Positions 63,090 through 64,000 of a stretch of DNA of 64,000 bases are shown one piece after another. The DNA is from Corbicula japonica. Its lineage: Eukaryota; Mollusca; Bivalvia; Venerida; Cyrenidae. Each line of letters begins with the position of its first letter. Position 1 is the first letter of the stretch. Below the pieces are notes generated by a model. The model saw only the letters and a program-made list of their open reading frames with translations. It ran no database searches and was not told where the DNA came from. Location: NCBI GenBank assembly GCA_038501625.1, contig JAZAYU010000005.1, positions 8,308,001 to 8,372,000 on the forward strand, written 5' to 3'. The position numbers and the translations under genes were made by a program.

Positions 63090-64000
63090 AATTTGTCCAA
63101 TAAAATAAAAGGTTACTGGCCACAAAACATGAAGGCCCAGTACAAACTGTTTGGGTTAGAATATGGATCTAACCTATTTTAGTTTCAGCACTGAAAAAAA
63201 AGTGTGTGACAAATTTAAATGCAAAAGTTGAAAATGAAAATTACATTTGCAATAAAATTAAATTCAAGATTAAATGCATTTTTAAATATAGGGGGTTCCT
63301 ATATGCATAATTTCTTGGAGTATTAAATGCATGAAAAAAAAATTCAATGAAATTGTCATTGTACAGATGACCTGTTTACAGATTTTCAATTTTCAGCTAT
63401 TAATGTTAGAACAAATTTAAAATATTGAACTGAAGAAAAGGTAATAAAGTTTCATGCCTCTATCGGGTTGATTTTATTTTAATTCTAGTTTAACGTCCCT
63501 TCAAGGATATTAAGATGTGGGCCTTTTATTTCACCCTTTTCACCATAAATAATGTTAAACAAAACAAAATTGTCTGATTTTTGCACATATGGCATTTAAT
63601 GAAACATTGTGCAGATAGTGCTGTGTTGCACGGTTCTAATTACCTGCAACAGAGGTTACATACTTTGTTTTTTTCTATTTTATACCAGAAGAAGACTTAA
63701 GTCAAAACATGTACATAGTAAAAAAAAATCTAAATCGAATGTGTTGTTTTCCATACAACTATTTATTACTTACTTTTGATATTAATTTTGGCCCCGCTGG
63801 GGTAAAAAACTGACACTGGAGAACAGTCTCATAATCTACCCATTGACAAGATTTGAGGTTGTGCTGAATTTCAGCCTATCAGGTTATTGATACATTTATC
63901 TCCAATTTTACTTTTGTACTTTTACCAATTTGGTAAAGAAAATGATTTCGAACAGCTTGTAGCTAGTTTTAATGCTCCAGACAAAACATATTCTATTCTG
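63090..64000. other. No clear feature; possible FB trace
   Basis: AT-rich. GAGAACAGTCTCATAATCT and CTGAATTTCAGCCTATCAGG at 63820-63890 faintly resemble FB arms, too diverged to call. Confidence 0.4.

Noticed and set aside
63805..63895. FB element copy
   Set aside because: Only short, poorly ordered similarities (GTCTCATAATCT, TTTCAGCCTATCAG), below what I would accept.

Overview
The window looks like about 64 kb of AT-rich, non-coding metazoan DNA, most likely from a bivalve mollusc. That placement is inference. It rests on repeats that open with TTTAGCTC plus a hairpin and CGTCCGTC runs and end in a hairpin plus TCTTGTTT, on ~166-bp core-repeat arrays inside such elements (compare the bivalve 'pearl'/Helentron-associated elements), and on recurring blocks around AAGGTCAAGGTCACTGTTAC and TTTTTATGCCCCC. 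I recognise no protein-coding gene, rRNA, tRNA, CRISPR array or bacterial signal. The longest open frames are either translations of repeats or short frames without recognisable domains. The window is best read as intergenic or large-intron sequence packed with non-autonomous transposable elements.

Main repeat families. (1) DH, a double-hairpin element of ~227-243 bp bounded by TTAACCCTTTCC and GGAAAGGGTTAA: about 40 full, partial or nested copies across the whole window, probably piggyBac-like (TTAA ends). (2) FB, a ~150-bp near-perfect foldback with a 2-nt loop: 12 copies. (3) Helentron/Helitron-like non-autonomous elements with subterminal inverted repeats and a 3' hairpin: 16744-18629, 55662-57153 (seven 166-bp core units), 34955-35935, 24518-25200 and a fragment at 10949-11400. 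(4) TA-bounded MITE families H, I, J and U. (5) Two hAT-like elements with exact 8-bp target-site duplications (25421-25860, 52127-53224). (6) A pair of inverted ~380-bp elements with 9-10-bp duplications (29304-29695, 37598-37970). (7) A pogo/Tigger-like element (23128-24045). (8) Several orphan TIR elements (7543-8101, 8581-8873, 48614-50153).

Layout. 1-8 kb: T, H, J, DH and FB copies and a 200-bp segmental duplication. 8-16 kb: sparse, with a DH copy carrying a large insertion at 12066-12931. 16.7-18.6 kb: a full Helentron-like element. 19.1-20.3 kb: a tandem array grading from ~92-bp to 66-bp units. 20.5-24 kb: a foldback cluster and the pogo-like element. 24-38 kb: degenerate tandem blocks, MITEs, and the R pair. 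38.5-41.8 kb: the densest DH cluster, including a second copy of the 12-kb composite. 42-55 kb: sparse, with a 1.5-kb TIR element and a 1.1-kb hAT. 55-58 kb: the 166-bp-core element in a nest of FB, I and DH copies. 61.2-61.6 kb: a 28-bp minisatellite.

Many insertions are nested (FB in DH, Helentron-like in DH, hairpin composite in DH, FB in I, H in S, R in S), so the order of past insertions can be partly read. All family names here are labels for this window only, and copy counts were made by eye.
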